Shown: piece by piece, positions 63,905 to 64,000 of the stretch
How the letters are laid out: every line of letters begins with the position of its first letter
How positions within the stretch are numbered: the first letter of the stretch is position 1
Assembly (NCBI RefSeq): GCF_040958095.1
Contig: NC_091185.1
Span: forward strand, 18,884,229 to 18,948,228
Direction of reading: 5' to 3'
Source: Procambarus clarkii
Lineage: Eukaryota > Arthropoda > Malacostraca > Decapoda > Cambaridae
Length of the DNA: 64,000 nucleotides
Made by a program: the position numbers and the translations under genes
The notes under the pieces: generated by a model
What the model was told of the DNA's origin: nothing
The model's input: only the letters and a program-made list of their open reading frames with translations
Database searches by the model: none

Positions 63905-64000
63905 TTAAAGTTAATTATGGGATGGTAAATGATTAGTCAATCAAAGTCGCAGGAAATCTTGTACCCGGTACTCAATGTAAGAGAATAAGGGCAAGAAAAT
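63905..64000 (-). other. Leader of element 3 (right copy), cut by the window end
   Basis: Reverse complement of 50911-51006. Position 64000 pairs with about 50911, so the inverted arm extends beyond the window. Confidence 0.85.

Overview
This is eukaryotic, repeat-dense DNA with no convincing host gene. I read it as arthropod, most likely a decapod crustacean such as a crayfish or lobster. The reasons are arthropod-type TTAGG telomere motifs embedded in a repeated element, Penelope-like, CR1-like and Ty3/gypsy-like elements, very long (TA)n tracts and heavy nesting of retroelements. The species call is inference; the element identities rest on visible domain motifs.

Layout. 1-9256: a minus-strand LINE ORF1 relic interrupted by an almost intact LTR retrotransposon (586-7749). 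This element is Ty3/gypsy by sequence but has integrase upstream of reverse transcriptase (Gmr1-like, copia-like order). 9257-12648: minus-strand relics of a second element with the same order, joined to an unrelated gag-like relic. 12649-15648 and 37243-38292: two halves of one ~285-bp satellite whose monomer carries a tRNA-like RNA polymerase III promoter on the minus strand. The array is split by a 21.6-kb composite LTR retrotransposon (15649-37242) flanked by TCTA duplications. A LINE with a PHD-like finger in ORF1 sits inside its 5' LTR. A CR1-like LINE, itself interrupted by another LINE, sits inside its gag region. 38293-40900: a piggyBac relic, a diverged AT-rich repeat and a G-rich minisatellite.

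40900-49500: Penelope-like elements (PLEs) of two families. Both encode RT plus a GIY-YIG endonuclease, and both occur as inverted partial copies. They are interleaved with (TA)n tracts, a tRNA-derived SINE and ~385-bp foldback elements whose centre is a hairpin of telomeric TTAGG/CCTAA repeats (six copies in the window).

49500-64000: a large inverted duplication. A third integrase-first LTR element that lacks its RT domain, a TTAGG-hairpin element, a (TA)n tract and a PLE are present on the left arm. They recur in reverse order on the right arm, with the same internal junctions. The arms are at least 6 kb, the central spacer is about 0.93 kb, and the right arm runs off the window.

Most coding regions carry stops or frameshifts. 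The closest to intact is the 586-7749 element, with near-identical LTRs and one internal stop. Nothing here behaves as an operon or pathway; the biology is transposition, nesting and rearrangement.
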